Part shown: positions 8,601-17,848 of the stretch, piece by piece
Numbering within the stretch: position 1 is the stretch's first letter
Layout: every line of letters starts with the position of its first letter
Source of the DNA: Ruminobacter sp.
GTDB lineage: Bacteria; Pseudomonadota; Gammaproteobacteria; Enterobacterales; Succinivibrionaceae
DNA: 64,000 bases
Assembly: GCA_017940385.1 (NCBI GenBank)
Contig: JAGAYS010000009.1
Span: 62,001-126,000, forward strand
Direction of reading: 5' to 3'
Notes under the pieces: generated by a model
Told to the model about the DNA's origin: nothing
Databases searched by the model: none
Seen by the model: the letters and a program-made list of their open reading frames with translations, nothing else
Program-made: the position numbers and the translations under genes

Positions 8601-10008
8601 CAACTCAAAGGGTTTAAAGACCGGTATCGATCATCTGAAGGATTTGGGGATCACTCACGTTCAGCTGCTTCCTGTATATGATTACGGTACATGTTCGGAT
8701 GTGGATTCTCAGAACACCGGCTGTTACAACTGGGGTTATGATCCGGTAAACTTCAACGTTCCTGAAGATCGCTACACTTCCGTATTCGGCTCCGATAAAT
8801 ACAAGCAGAAGGTTGCTGAATTCAAGGAAATGGTTGATGAATTCCATAAGAACGGAATTCGTGTAATCATGGACGTTGTGTATAACCATACGTACTCCAA
8901 GGAAGTTTTTAAGAACATTACCTCAAAGTACTATACCTCCGTCGATTTATCCGGCTGCGGCAATTCAGTGGATGCCAAGAATGAAATGGTAAGCCGTTTC
9001 ATTCGTGACTCACTTGAGTACTGGGCTACCGAATATAATATTGACGGTTTCCGCTTTGACCTGGTAGGTATCTTTGATACTAATAATTTCAAGGAATGGG
9101 GTGAATACTTAAACAACAAGTATCCGGGAAGAAACTTCCTGATGTACGGTGAACCATGGAACGGCTATGCAGAGGATCCTTCTGAAGCAACCCGTGTAAG
9201 ACTGGGTAACATCAGAAATGCAGCCTCAGGACACGTCGGGGTATTTAACGGAAAATACCGCGAATGTTTAAAGGGCGGAAGTGATAATGCCGTAGGCGGT
9301 TTCCTGTTTAACACCACTTATTCAGACGTTGGTGATGTTGATGGTAATTTCGGCTGTGTAATGGCAGGTATAAGGGGCGGTATAGGTGACAGCACCAGAA
9401 CCTGGACTCCGCTGTTTGCCGCAGATCCTGAACAGGCAGTGCAGTATATTACCGCACACGATAATCTCAACTGGACCGATAAGATTGCCAAGATGAGTAT
9501 TACCGGAGATTATGCAAAGAGACTTCAGTCTTATGGTCACGGAGTTCTTTTGGTGAGCCAGGGTATTCCGTTCATTCATGCCGGTGAAGAATTCGGCAGA
9601 AGTAAGAATATGAATCACAATTCATATAATTCAGCTGACGGATCAAATGACATCAATTGGAATGTAAAGACTTCTTATCAGGATACTTTTGCATACTTCA
9701 AGAACATGATTGCAATGCGTAAGGCTCATAAGGCATTCCGAATGAATACCAGAAGCCAGATTGAAAACAACATTTCCGCTGAGCAGATTAATGGTGCAGT
9801 AGTTGTCACCATTAACGGTGCTGCGGTTAATGATGATTGGAAGACAATCAAGATGGTTATTAACAGCGGTAACAATCTGAGTATTGACGGAGTTTCCGGC
9901 TGGTACAAGAAGGTTCATGCCGTAACGGTAAATGCTGATGATGTCTTTGGAGGTGATGATCACAACCAGGCTCAGGGTACAGCAGTAACAATTTGGTATA
10001 AAAAGTAA
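5620..10008 (+). CDS. Secreted amylase-pullulanase fusion (two GH13 domains)
   Basis: 1462 aa. A Sec signal peptide (cleavage after AMA, residue 29) precedes a GH13 alpha-amylase domain (31-470) with nucleophile Asp207, acid/base Glu237 and Asp302 in NNHDDE. Region I reads DAVFNQ, with Gln124 where His is normal. Next come a Cys-rich linker (about 475-530), a possible starch-binding beta module (535-635), one PKD domain (640-720), an unassigned module, a CBM48-like module (840-930) and a type I pullulanase domain. That domain carries YNWGYDP (1036-1042), DVVYNH, Asp1147, Glu1178 and Asp1281. Expected role: cutting alpha-1,4 and alpha-1,6 bonds of starch outside the cell. It has no lipobox, unlike its neighbours. 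The layout resembles bifunctional amylopullulanases; export past the outer membrane by the adjacent T2SS is inference. Confidence 0.9.
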   Translation: MILNNFKVKLLSFAVSSAVLAMAPNLAMAKNYESEMVIVHPFQWSYDSIAKECTEYLGPAGFDAVQISQPAEHINNTQSWWAVYQPISFKSFLTMDGNEESLKNMIKTCNEAGVKVFADAVFNQRPNGGTGMSGAGFGGFNYPDGFTGSDFHQYNCSISSYKDAWQVRNCALLGMADIATDNDATQDKIASYLKSLLDMGVYGFRIDAAKHMGYNDINAIIGKTEAKAGKRPPVYMEVIGNSEEAEDIQPNKYTFIDNSVVTDFTYVDRIKETFGSQNYGGALSFGLTLSSDDAEVFVNNHDDEYLRCSAGTCSMPTQNNADYNLAQSWLAVWPKGKVRQIYSGYSFSQHDPAGPIGAARCEGGWLCQHRVPFVLNAPRFARATRGTDVSTKGFEDNVLWFNRGSKGFYAMNTSNSAVTKTFTVQMADGTYCDILGTSNPKDNPCGQDVSVSGGHVTLTIPAKSAMAICTDETWCGKGVDPCETDSSGAACVCKSSGTNADGVCEAYCRVNESAEGCYCLLNPNDSECTVIPQTKNNLCYAGTSTTWKFDQMVYNKHTGYWTVDVTLTGVAGQGFKIADDCSWTGTVYGSSGTPGKLAVNTATDGNEYTSLSGNYTLYVKDSDMTYEFKQVTGTNHAPVAGFDYEVNGLSVSFTDKSTDADGDTLSYSWNFGNETYSQSKNPSVTYASAGTYSVTLKVSDNKGGVSTVARDVTVSGSDSRVYAKTAVRAKIDNYATRELSRKSANSSVWTGEFSFSEATQLKIEALPITEDQCIILGGTAGQALTASGRFVQVEAGDYTVEFDENTKVLTLKKKEIIPDNTKTNCDADATTNNCESADYAYDFLGAVYSKESTTFRLWSPDSSNVSVTVDGKTYTMSKTNINGYSDVYAVTVNGDLDGKEYQFKVNGKDVRDPYGKMVKHITYSTSGASNNTNIVMDMRSTDLKNGWAKRPEFKEREDAIIYEVHVRDFTIDSSSGVSADKRGRYLGMVETGTTNSKGLKTGIDHLKDLGITHVQLLPVYDYGTCSDVDSQNTGCYNWGYDPVNFNVPEDRYTSVFGSDKYKQKVAEFKEMVDEFHKNGIRVIMDVVYNHTYSKEVFKNITSKYYTSVDLSGCGNSVDAKNEMVSRFIRDSLEYWATEYNIDGFRFDLVGIFDTNNFKEWGEYLNNKYPGRNFLMYGEPWNGYAEDPSEATRVRLGNIRNAASGHVGVFNGKYRECLKGGSDNAVGGFLFNTTYSDVGDVDGNFGCVMAGIRGGIGDSTRTWTPLFAADPEQAVQYITAHDNLNWTDKIAKMSITGDYAKRLQSYGHGVLLVSQGIPFIHAGEEFGRSKNMNHNSYNSADGSNDINWNVKTSYQDTFAYFKNMIAMRKAHKAFRMNTRSQIENNISAEQINGAVVVTINGAAVNDDWKTIKMVINSGNNLSIDGVSGWYKKVHAVTVNADDVFGGDDHNQAQGTAVTIWYKK

Positions 10009-10062
10009 CAGTCACTGAATCCGGGGGGAAACCCCTGGAATCAAAAAAGTAGGTTTAGAGAA

Positions 10063-12282
10063 ATGAAGTTTAAATATACAAGATTATTATCAGCCATGAT
10101 GTTAGGTCTGGGTGTAACCGCGTGTGGCGGCGGCGGTGGCGGAGACAACCCAGCTCCGGAAAAAGTTACATACAGCATAACTTCCGTTGTTCAGAATATT
10201 GATGCTGAAGGATTAAGCAGCGTAACCGTGTGTCTTGACATCAACGGCGATGCACAGTGTACTGATGAAGACGTTGAAATTAAAACCACTGACAGCAATG
10301 GTGTTACGATTCTTACTCTTTCCGAAGAGAATATGAAATCATTAAATAATATGATTGCCGTTTTAAGAGATGGAACCGTTTATACCGATATTTTGACCGA
10401 ATCTGTTTTGACCGGCGGAATCAAGGATGGAGTAAAACTGGGAACCATTTACCTTAATCCTATAAGCAGTCAGCTGACAAAGTATGCAAAGGCAAACGGC
10501 ATGTCACGTGCAACTGCAGCCAGCAGACTGGCTAATATAATAGGTGTTAATGCAAACAGCTTTAACGCATCTCCTGTAAAGAACAGTCCGCTTGACGTGA
10601 TCGTCAGGAGTCTGGATGCCAATAATGACAGCCTGGGAAATCCTTCGGTTGTCAGCGTGGTAACAGGTGCGGCAAGCAAGGTCTCTGACGCCATGAACGC
10701 CGGTATGTCATCTGATGCAATTGTGGCTTCATACAAAGAATACGTGGATTTCGATCATCTTATTGTCAATCCTTCCAACAATGCTCCAGTGATCACCAAG
10801 GCGGATAAGGTTCTGGTTTCATGCAGAAATTACCTGTTTACTGCTGCAGCCACCGATGCTGACGGAGATAAGCTTACATATTCATGGAAATTTGACAATA
10901 ATGAGTCAGTAGCTGGTTCAAGTGTGAGTTTTGCCTTTGCCTCAAACGGAACCCATAAGGCTGTTCTTACAGTTACAGACGGCAAGGATCCTGTTACAAA
11001 GGAGCTCTCCGTAGATGTTAATTCCGAAATGTGCGGAGAGGATCTGAAGGCGCTCTTTACCTTTACCTCAGAAGCTGATTCACTTGTTGTGACTTTCAGT
11101 AATGTTTCAACAGGTAACATTGTTAAGTATCAGTGGGATTTCGGTGACGGCAGTACATCTACTGCTCAGAATCCTGTTCATCAGTATGCAGAGGCAGGAA
11201 CTTACAATGTAAGTCTTACCGTAACTGATTCTGATGGTAATGTTTCCGAGACTTATACTTACCCTGTTGAGGTTACAAAGAGTCAAATTATAGATCCGGC
11301 TATAACCTCTACCGTAAACGGTCTTTCAGTAACCTTTAGTGTTTCAAACGTTGATAATCCTGTTTGGGTATTCCATGATGGTACAAGACTCGAGGGAAAT
11401 AACGTAACCAAGACTTATGAAGCCGGCGGTAAGTATCCGGTAACGCTTGTGTACGGCAACAGTTCAAAGACTTTTGAAGTAGAAGTTAAAGCCCCTAATC
11501 AGCCTGTTATAAAATTGGGGGAACCTGCCGTTAACGGTTACAACGTTTCAATGAGTGCCAGTGTAGAAAATGCTCCGTCAGCCTCAACAATAAAATGGGA
11601 TATGGGAGACGGCACTGTTCTTACCGGTGCTAACGTAACCCATAAATATGCGGCGAACGGTTCATACACCATAACCGTACAGCTTCTGGATAAGGATAGC
11701 AAGGTTGTTGCAACCGGGACAAAGGATATTCAGATTCAGGTGAATACACCTCCTGTTGCAGAGTTTACCTATGCTGTTAACGGAGTAATAGTGGATTTCA
11801 CTAATACTGCCAGTGATGCTGATAATGATGTCATGACTTATACTTGGGATTTTGGTGACGGAAGTGCCGCTTCCACCGAGCCATCTCCACGTCACACCTA
11901 TCCTAATAAGACCGCAAGTTACACCGTTAAATTAACGGCAAACGACGGCAAGGATTCTCATACAGTGTCTCACACCGTTGATGTGGTTTACAATCCTCCT
12001 GTAAATCACAAACCGATAGCGGTGCCGGCTGCTTCAGTCGTGGGAATGGTACTTACTTTTGATGCAAGTCAGTCAAGTGATGAGGACGGTGACACTTTGT
12101 CATACTCTTGGGATTTTGGTGACAATTCATCATCAAAAAAGGTAAGCGGTACCCATACTTATGCGACTGCAGGAGAATATACCGTTACACTGACTGTTTC
12201 TGACGGTGAGCTTTCAAGTACACCTGTTACAGTTAAGGTAAATGCAGATGACGAGGATGTTTTAGACTGTACCTTAAAGTAG
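10063..12282 (+). CDS. PKD-repeat lipoprotein without catalytic domain
   Basis: 739 aa. A lipoprotein signal with lipobox VTAC (Cys21) is followed at once by six Gly. The N-terminal domain (to about 235) has the motif TVCLDINGDAQC. Six PKD-type beta domains follow (about 239-728), several with the WDFGDG hallmark, then a short tail. There is no glycosidase domain. The N-terminal domain and PKD 1-6 align in order with those of the 1743-residue amylase encoded next, so the two are paralogues. It starts 54 bases after the amylase-pullulanase with no terminator between, so co-transcription is likely. A surface scaffold or starch-binding role is only inference; PKD domains can also act as spacers. 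Confidence 0.82.
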   Translation: MKFKYTRLLSAMMLGLGVTACGGGGGGDNPAPEKVTYSITSVVQNIDAEGLSSVTVCLDINGDAQCTDEDVEIKTTDSNGVTILTLSEENMKSLNNMIAVLRDGTVYTDILTESVLTGGIKDGVKLGTIYLNPISSQLTKYAKANGMSRATAASRLANIIGVNANSFNASPVKNSPLDVIVRSLDANNDSLGNPSVVSVVTGAASKVSDAMNAGMSSDAIVASYKEYVDFDHLIVNPSNNAPVITKADKVLVSCRNYLFTAAATDADGDKLTYSWKFDNNESVAGSSVSFAFASNGTHKAVLTVTDGKDPVTKELSVDVNSEMCGEDLKALFTFTSEADSLVVTFSNVSTGNIVKYQWDFGDGSTSTAQNPVHQYAEAGTYNVSLTVTDSDGNVSETYTYPVEVTKSQIIDPAITSTVNGLSVTFSVSNVDNPVWVFHDGTRLEGNNVTKTYEAGGKYPVTLVYGNSSKTFEVEVKAPNQPVIKLGEPAVNGYNVSMSASVENAPSASTIKWDMGDGTVLTGANVTHKYAANGSYTITVQLLDKDSKVVATGTKDIQIQVNTPPVAEFTYAVNGVIVDFTNTASDADNDVMTYTWDFGDGSAASTEPSPRHTYPNKTASYTVKLTANDGKDSHTVSHTVDVVYNPPVNHKPIAVPAASVVGMVLTFDASQSSDEDGDTLSYSWDFGDNSSSKKVSGTHTYATAGEYTVTLTVSDGELSSTPVTVKVNADDEDVLDCTLK

Positions 12283-12357
12283 TTCAGTCTGTTAGGATGC
12301 GGTCGAATTAATGAAATTATGAGATCGCATCTCATAACGGATAAAGATCTGTTCAGT

Positions 12358-12401
12358 AATCGTCTTCAATTTCACAATCGTGATTGAAGACGATTTTTTT
12401 T
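12358..12401 (+). terminator. Rho-independent terminator
   Basis: A 13-base perfect stem (AATCGTCTTCAAT with ATTGAAGACGATT, 12-base loop) is followed by a T run. It ends the two-gene amylase-pullulanase/PKD lipoprotein unit. A smaller perfect hairpin (TATGAGAT-CGC-ATCTCATA) lies at 12318-12336. Confidence 0.9.
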
Positions 12402-12472
12402 ATTCTTATATTTGCATAATTTGGGAGCGTGTCAAAAATTAGAGTAGGTACATTGTTAATACAGTGTTAATT

Positions 12473-12485
12473 TTGTGATATAAAA
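12473..12485 (-). promoter_or_regulatory. TTTTATATCACAA element
   Basis: The reverse strand reads TTTTATATCACAA, identical to 5405-5417. A shortened form, TTTTATCACA, is at 18031-18040. It resembles half a CRP site, but the second half is absent. Confidence 0.35.
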
Positions 12486-12519
12486 ATTATTTTTTGGTCA
12501 TTTTTAATGCTAAAATTTC

Positions 12520-12536
12520 ATGAAAACTTTTTCATG
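12520..12536 (+). promoter_or_regulatory. Candidate operator, copy B
   Basis: ATGAAAACTTTTTCATG sits inside the near-perfect palindrome CATGAAAA-CT-TTTTCATG (12519-12536). It matches copies A and C apart from the central CG. It ends only 19 bases before the start codon, so a bound protein could block transcription or early elongation. Confidence 0.5.
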
Positions 12537-12555
12537 ATAAATAAGGTGTTTAAAA

Positions 12556-15500
12556 ATGAACTGCAAATACAGTAGATTGGCTACAGCCATTATGCTTTCC
12601 GTAGGTGTATCTGCCTGTGGTGGCGGTGGCGGTGGATCCGATAGTTCTCCTGCTCCTAAAACTGATGTTAATGTTAAACTTATTGTTCAGGATGAATATG
12701 GCGCTCCCGTCCCAAACATAACCGTCTGTCTTGACAGTAATGGGGATGAACTATGTACCGTTTCAATTGATGAACAGTTGAAATCAACAGACAGCAGCGG
12801 TGTTGCAGTTCAGTCCTTAACAAAAGATCAGATCAAGTCAGGAACAAATCTTCTGGCTGTTGTTAACAATAAGAAATCCTTTACCAACGTTACCAGTGAG
12901 AATCTTCTCACTTCCGTAAAGGATGGATCTTCAGGCAGCAGTGTTTCCGTTTTTGTTAATCCGCTGACTCAGCAGCTCTACAGATATTCCAGAAATCAGT
13001 CCCTGGATATTGAAACTGCAAAGTCAGTTCTTGCCGGTCATCTCGGAACGAACGCTTCCGTCTTTGATTCTTCAATTAAGGCTGACAGTGCAGTCTCTGC
13101 TTTTGTTGTATCTCTTTCTAACATGAATCACAGCCTGAACAGTTCTTCTGTGATTGATAACGTGCGCAACGCTGTTGCAGACATTCAGGCCGCCATGAAT
13201 AAGGGTGTGTCAGTGGATGGGGTTGCAGGCTCTTACGCAAAATACGGTGACTTTAAACACCTTCTTGAGAATGTCGATGACAATCATTCTCCGATAATTA
13301 CAAATGCCAGGGCACAGGAAGTCTCATGCAGAACAGTCATGTTTACCGCCTCTGCGACAGATGAAGACAATGATACGCTGTCGTACAAGTGGGAATTTGA
13401 TGACGGTGCAGTAGAGAAACAGAAGAATGTAGAGCATGTGTTTAACAGCATCGGTGATCATTCGGCGAAGGTCTCAGTTTCGGATAATGTCACCACGGTA
13501 TCCGAAACAGTTCATTTTAAGACTACATCAGCCATGTGCGGTGAAGAGCTTAAAGCTAACTTCAGTATCACCGAAGTAAATTATCTTAAGGTATCTTTTG
13601 CAAATACTTCCACCGGCGGTGCAGTTTCCTATCTGTGGAACTTCGGTGACAATGTTACTTCCACGGAACAGAATCCGACTCATACATATGCCGAAGCAGG
13701 TGAGTATAGTGTCTCCCTGATAATTACCGACAGTGACGGAAATCAGTCTGAACCATATGTCCAGACCGTCAAGGTATCAGCTGAACCAGTTGTTCTCCCT
13801 AACTATAGTTTCTCAGTGCAGGGTTTGACCGTGACATTTGAAACCGACGGTAAGAATCCTGTATGGGATATTACGGATGGTGAAGTAAATCAGAAGATTG
13901 AAGGGTCAAGCATCAGCTGGACTTATAGCAGGTCAGGAACCTATCCTGTAATTCTGTACTGTAATGACGGAAAGAACACCACCACGCAGTCATTTGACGT
14001 AAAGGTTGAGGCTCCGGTTCTCGTGACGGTCAGCATTGCCGAACAGGAAACAAATGGTCTTACCGTATCAATGAAGGCATCTTCATCAGGTGTTTCCGGT
14101 AAATATTCATACAGTTGGAACATGGGTGACGGAAAGACTGAAACCGGTTCAGAAATAGTTCATACCTATGATAATGAAGGTAAGTATGCCGTTGTCCTCA
14201 GCCTGCTCGATGAAAATGGAAAGGTTCTTGCGACGGATACCAAGGATGTTGATATCGGCGGTTTTAATCACGCACCTGAATCAAAGTTTGATTACGTTGT
14301 TGCCGATGACGGAGTAACAGTAACATTCAGAAATGAGTCAAGTGACAGAGACGGTGACAGACTTACATATGAGTGGGATTTTGGTGACGGTATTTCTGAT
14401 ACGTCTGAAAATCCTGTTCATACATATCCTTCAGAAACAAAACAGTATGAGGTAGTGCTTGTCGTCAGTGACGGAAAAGATACCGGTAAGTCAACCAGAA
14501 TCGTTCCTGTAACCGTATCTCCTAATAATCCTCCTGTAGCAGTTATTTCTTCATCAATATCAGGTTTAACCCTGACTTACAAGTCAGAGTCAACAGACCC
14601 TGACGGTGATGCCATAACCTCATATGCCTGGGATTTTGGTGACGGTACAAAATCAAATACCGCAAGCGGAACCCACACATATGCAGAAGCGGGGGAATAT
14701 ACCGTAACTCTTGTCGTTTCTGATGGAAAAGAAAACAGCACGGCAGCAACAAAGCTTGTGAAAGCGGTTGTTAATCATGCTCCGGTTGCAAAGATCACAT
14801 CCGGTCTGCAGGGCAAAACCTTAACTTATTCTTCAGAAGGATCAACTGATGAAGACGGTGATACCCTAACATTTGCATGGGACTTCGGTGACGGGACATC
14901 ATCTGATAAGGCCGGCGGTACCCATACTTACTCAAAAGACGGAAGTTATACCGTTAAGCTTGTTGTTTCAGATGGGAAGGAACAGAGTATTCCTGCCACC
15001 AAAACGGTTGTCGTAGGCGATAGCGGAGATTTTGAAGTTGATTTTACATACAGCTTCAACGGGCTCACCGGTTCATTGAGTGCCTTCTCTACACTGAAGA
15101 CTTCCGTTCAGGCTTCCTATGCCTGGGATTTCGGAGACGGCATGACTTCTAACAGCAAGAATCCGACAGTAACCTATAAGACAGGCGGAGAAAAGACCAT
15201 AACCCTCACCGTGACAAGTGACGGCAAGAGTGTTCAGAAGTCCTATACCTTTGAACTTGTTCAGGGTACAAGCGTCGCTCCTGAGAAGAGGGGGATTTAC
15301 TATAAGGGTGATGCTGACGGAATTTATATCTGGAACGACAACAGTACGGCTCTGGTAGGTGAATGGCCGGGAACTTCAATGACCGTTGCTTCAGAGGATC
15401 CTAACTGGTCGTTTTTTGATACATCGGCCATTAATGAGACAACGATAAATGTTATCTTCCTTAAAGGTGGAGACAAACTGACCGGCGATCTGCTCGGAGC

Positions 15501-17787
15501 TCCTGTCGCGGGATGCTATGACGGTAAATGGACGGTTATTGACAGCTGTGTTCTTTCAGGGGCTTCATCAGTGGTCAGCGGTGGCGGGGAAGTTTATCCG
15601 CCGGTTGAGCCGGATCCTGATGTTCTCAGTAACAATATTCCATGGAACGTTACCAGCGGTGCTGCCTTAAGGTCAACAGCTGACGGCATTTCAAATGTTG
15701 AAGCAGCTCCTTATGTTGTACCAAGTCTTAACCCCGGAAGCTATCACACCGATCAGACATTGACACTTGGCGCTGAAGATGCCGACGGAAACAGTACTGA
15801 GGCTACTATTTACTATACTCTTGATAATACTGAGCCGACTACCGCATCAACCAAGTATACGGGAGCAATAGATCTTAAGGATACATCCGAAGATAAACTT
15901 GGAACAGCGTACAGACTCCGTGCTCTTGTTGTAGGGGCTAACGGCATGAAGCAGGAACAGCATTTCTTCTGGTTTATCAAGTCAAAGGATCCTACACCGG
16001 CACCGGCCACTGATTTCCGTGATGAAACCATATACTTTGTGGTGACAGCACGTTACTATGACGGTGACGAAAGCAATAACTACTATTGCCGCGATCGTTT
16101 TGATATCGATGATCCGTGTTGGAGAGGTGATTTCAAGGGACTGATTGAAAAGCTTGATTATATTAAGTCCATGGGTTTTACGGCCATCTGGATTACTCCT
16201 CCTGTGGAAAACCGTTCAGGACTTGACTATCACGGTTATCATGCCTATGACTGGTTCCAGCCTGATTTAAGACTTGAAAGTCCGGGAGCTACATATTTTG
16301 ATTTTATAAAGGCGGCTCATGCCAAGGGAATCAAGGTTGTTCAGGACGTTGTTCTGAATCATTCAAGTAACTACGGTATACGCGGTCAGACCTATATCGA
16401 CAAGATCCCTACCAAGTATTTTGTTGATGCAAAGTATGGCAAGGACGGCGTAAATATTGGCGGTGTCTATACCAAGAATATCGGCGATTATAAGTCATAT
16501 AACCGTTGCGATAATGACAACCCTGTAGCTCCGGCCTGGCATCGCAGGGTATGTGCCGGAGATGCCGATGCTCAGACAAAGTTTACCGTTCACTTTACTA
16601 AGCACGGTAAAACAGTAGACATGGCTGTCGATGGAACATCATTCAGTCAGAATGATGGTACAAAGAACGGATACTACTGGAGCCCGGCAACGGATCAGGA
16701 GCTTCCTTCAAAGTGGTATCATGAAGCCTATACCAATAACTGGGAGTCAGTTGAAGAGGTTCAGCAGCGCAGCATGGCCGGTGACTGTGTGGATCTGACA
16801 ACGGAATCAGACAATGTTAAGAATTACATGAATGCCATGATGAGACTGTATCTCGATATGGGTATTGACGCCGTACGTATTGATACTCTTAAGCACATGC
16901 CTAGAGAAGACGTGGTTGCAATGACTTCAAAGTGGCAGAAGTATAAGCCGGGACTGTTTATATACGGTGAGGCTCTGATTAAGGGATTTGGTGACAACAC
17001 TCCTTATAAGCTGCTTCCTTGGTACTATACCAGAACGTCTACCGGTGAATCTGATAAGTCAGGTGATTCAGGTGTTTCAGTTCTTGACTTCTCGCTGATG
17101 AGTACATTCAGAGATAACGTAACCAAGGGGAGTGTGGGTGGTCTTGCAGATGTCTTTAACAGATTTGACAGCTGGTACGCTGACCCTACCAAACTTGTTA
17201 CATTCTTCCAGAATCATGACCTTACCCCTGATAATACCTGGTCAGGAAGCGGAGCTCAGCACTGCTGTTCCGACAGACATAATTCTGCTCTGGCTTATAA
17301 TGTGCTGTGGACCGTTCGCGGTATCCCTGTGATGTACGCAGGTGATGAAACCGGGGCCCGTGTTGGTCTGCCGCCAGATCTGACCAGTTCTAACGATCTT
17401 GTCAAGGACACCGGTCGACTTTATCTGGGCGATACCCTGGATAACGGTGATGCAATAATTCCGCATATTACCGATCTCAATGCAATGAGAAAGGCATCAA
17501 TAGCCTTAAGAAGAGGTACGCTTAAGGTTCTGAACGGGGAACCGTTGGTATTTGAAAGAATATACGGAAATGACGTTGCCATCGTGGCTATTCCGGGAAC
17601 CGGCGGGGCGAATGTAACGGTAAGCGGTGCTACGGACGGTGTTTATCAGGATCTGGTAACCGGCGTAAGTTACACCGTGTCCGGAGGTTCCGTAAATCTT
17701 GGTAATATACCGGGAGCTTCGATGAGAGTTCTTGTTAAGGGATACACTGGTGGTAAGGTGGTTAAGAACAGTCAGTTTCTTAAATAA
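12556..17787 (+). CDS. Giant GH13 alpha-amylase lipoprotein with eight PKD domains
   Basis: 1743 aa. Lipobox VSAC (Cys21) is followed by six Gly, then an N-terminal domain with TVCLDSNGDELC. Eight PKD-like domains span about 244-904. A short starch-binding type module (about 909-1000; IYIWNDNSTALVGEWPGTSM) recalls CBM26-like modules. A chitobiase-C-like domain (about 1049-1145; IYYTLDNTEPT) comes before the GH13 catalytic domain from about 1154. Catalytic set: DVVLNHSS, Asp1443 (AVRIDTLKH), Glu1472 (IYGEAL) and Asp1555 (FQNHD), all intact. Expected to attack alpha-1,4-glucan while tethered to the outer membrane. The GH13 subfamily was not recognised. Copy B of the shared operator lies just upstream. 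Confidence 0.88.
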   Translation: MNCKYSRLATAIMLSVGVSACGGGGGGSDSSPAPKTDVNVKLIVQDEYGAPVPNITVCLDSNGDELCTVSIDEQLKSTDSSGVAVQSLTKDQIKSGTNLLAVVNNKKSFTNVTSENLLTSVKDGSSGSSVSVFVNPLTQQLYRYSRNQSLDIETAKSVLAGHLGTNASVFDSSIKADSAVSAFVVSLSNMNHSLNSSSVIDNVRNAVADIQAAMNKGVSVDGVAGSYAKYGDFKHLLENVDDNHSPIITNARAQEVSCRTVMFTASATDEDNDTLSYKWEFDDGAVEKQKNVEHVFNSIGDHSAKVSVSDNVTTVSETVHFKTTSAMCGEELKANFSITEVNYLKVSFANTSTGGAVSYLWNFGDNVTSTEQNPTHTYAEAGEYSVSLIITDSDGNQSEPYVQTVKVSAEPVVLPNYSFSVQGLTVTFETDGKNPVWDITDGEVNQKIEGSSISWTYSRSGTYPVILYCNDGKNTTTQSFDVKVEAPVLVTVSIAEQETNGLTVSMKASSSGVSGKYSYSWNMGDGKTETGSEIVHTYDNEGKYAVVLSLLDENGKVLATDTKDVDIGGFNHAPESKFDYVVADDGVTVTFRNESSDRDGDRLTYEWDFGDGISDTSENPVHTYPSETKQYEVVLVVSDGKDTGKSTRIVPVTVSPNNPPVAVISSSISGLTLTYKSESTDPDGDAITSYAWDFGDGTKSNTASGTHTYAEAGEYTVTLVVSDGKENSTAATKLVKAVVNHAPVAKITSGLQGKTLTYSSEGSTDEDGDTLTFAWDFGDGTSSDKAGGTHTYSKDGSYTVKLVVSDGKEQSIPATKTVVVGDSGDFEVDFTYSFNGLTGSLSAFSTLKTSVQASYAWDFGDGMTSNSKNPTVTYKTGGEKTITLTVTSDGKSVQKSYTFELVQGTSVAPEKRGIYYKGDADGIYIWNDNSTALVGEWPGTSMTVASEDPNWSFFDTSAINETTINVIFLKGGDKLTGDLLGAPVAGCYDGKWTVIDSCVLSGASSVVSGGGEVYPPVEPDPDVLSNNIPWNVTSGAALRSTADGISNVEAAPYVVPSLNPGSYHTDQTLTLGAEDADGNSTEATIYYTLDNTEPTTASTKYTGAIDLKDTSEDKLGTAYRLRALVVGANGMKQEQHFFWFIKSKDPTPAPATDFRDETIYFVVTARYYDGDESNNYYCRDRFDIDDPCWRGDFKGLIEKLDYIKSMGFTAIWITPPVENRSGLDYHGYHAYDWFQPDLRLESPGATYFDFIKAAHAKGIKVVQDVVLNHSSNYGIRGQTYIDKIPTKYFVDAKYGKDGVNIGGVYTKNIGDYKSYNRCDNDNPVAPAWHRRVCAGDADAQTKFTVHFTKHGKTVDMAVDGTSFSQNDGTKNGYYWSPATDQELPSKWYHEAYTNNWESVEEVQQRSMAGDCVDLTTESDNVKNYMNAMMRLYLDMGIDAVRIDTLKHMPREDVVAMTSKWQKYKPGLFIYGEALIKGFGDNTPYKLLPWYYTRTSTGESDKSGDSGVSVLDFSLMSTFRDNVTKGSVGGLADVFNRFDSWYADPTKLVTFFQNHDLTPDNTWSGSGAQHCCSDRHNSALAYNVLWTVRGIPVMYAGDETGARVGLPPDLTSSNDLVKDTGRLYLGDTLDNGDAIIPHITDLNAMRKASIALRRGTLKVLNGEPLVFERIYGNDVAIVAIPGTGGANVTVSGATDGVYQDLVTGVSYTVSGGSVNLGNIPGASMRVLVKGYTGGKVVKNSQFLK

Positions 17788-17815
17788 CAAATAACGAGAG
17801 ACTGTTTTCATAATT

Positions 17816-17848
17816 AAAAAGGTTCGTACGCATGTACGAACCTTTTTT
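17816..17848 (+). terminator. Rho-independent terminator
   Basis: A 14-base perfect stem AAAAAGGTTCGTAC / GTACGAACCTTTTT with loop GCAT ends in a T run, 28 bases after the stop. The A run before the stem could let it work in both directions. Confidence 0.93.
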
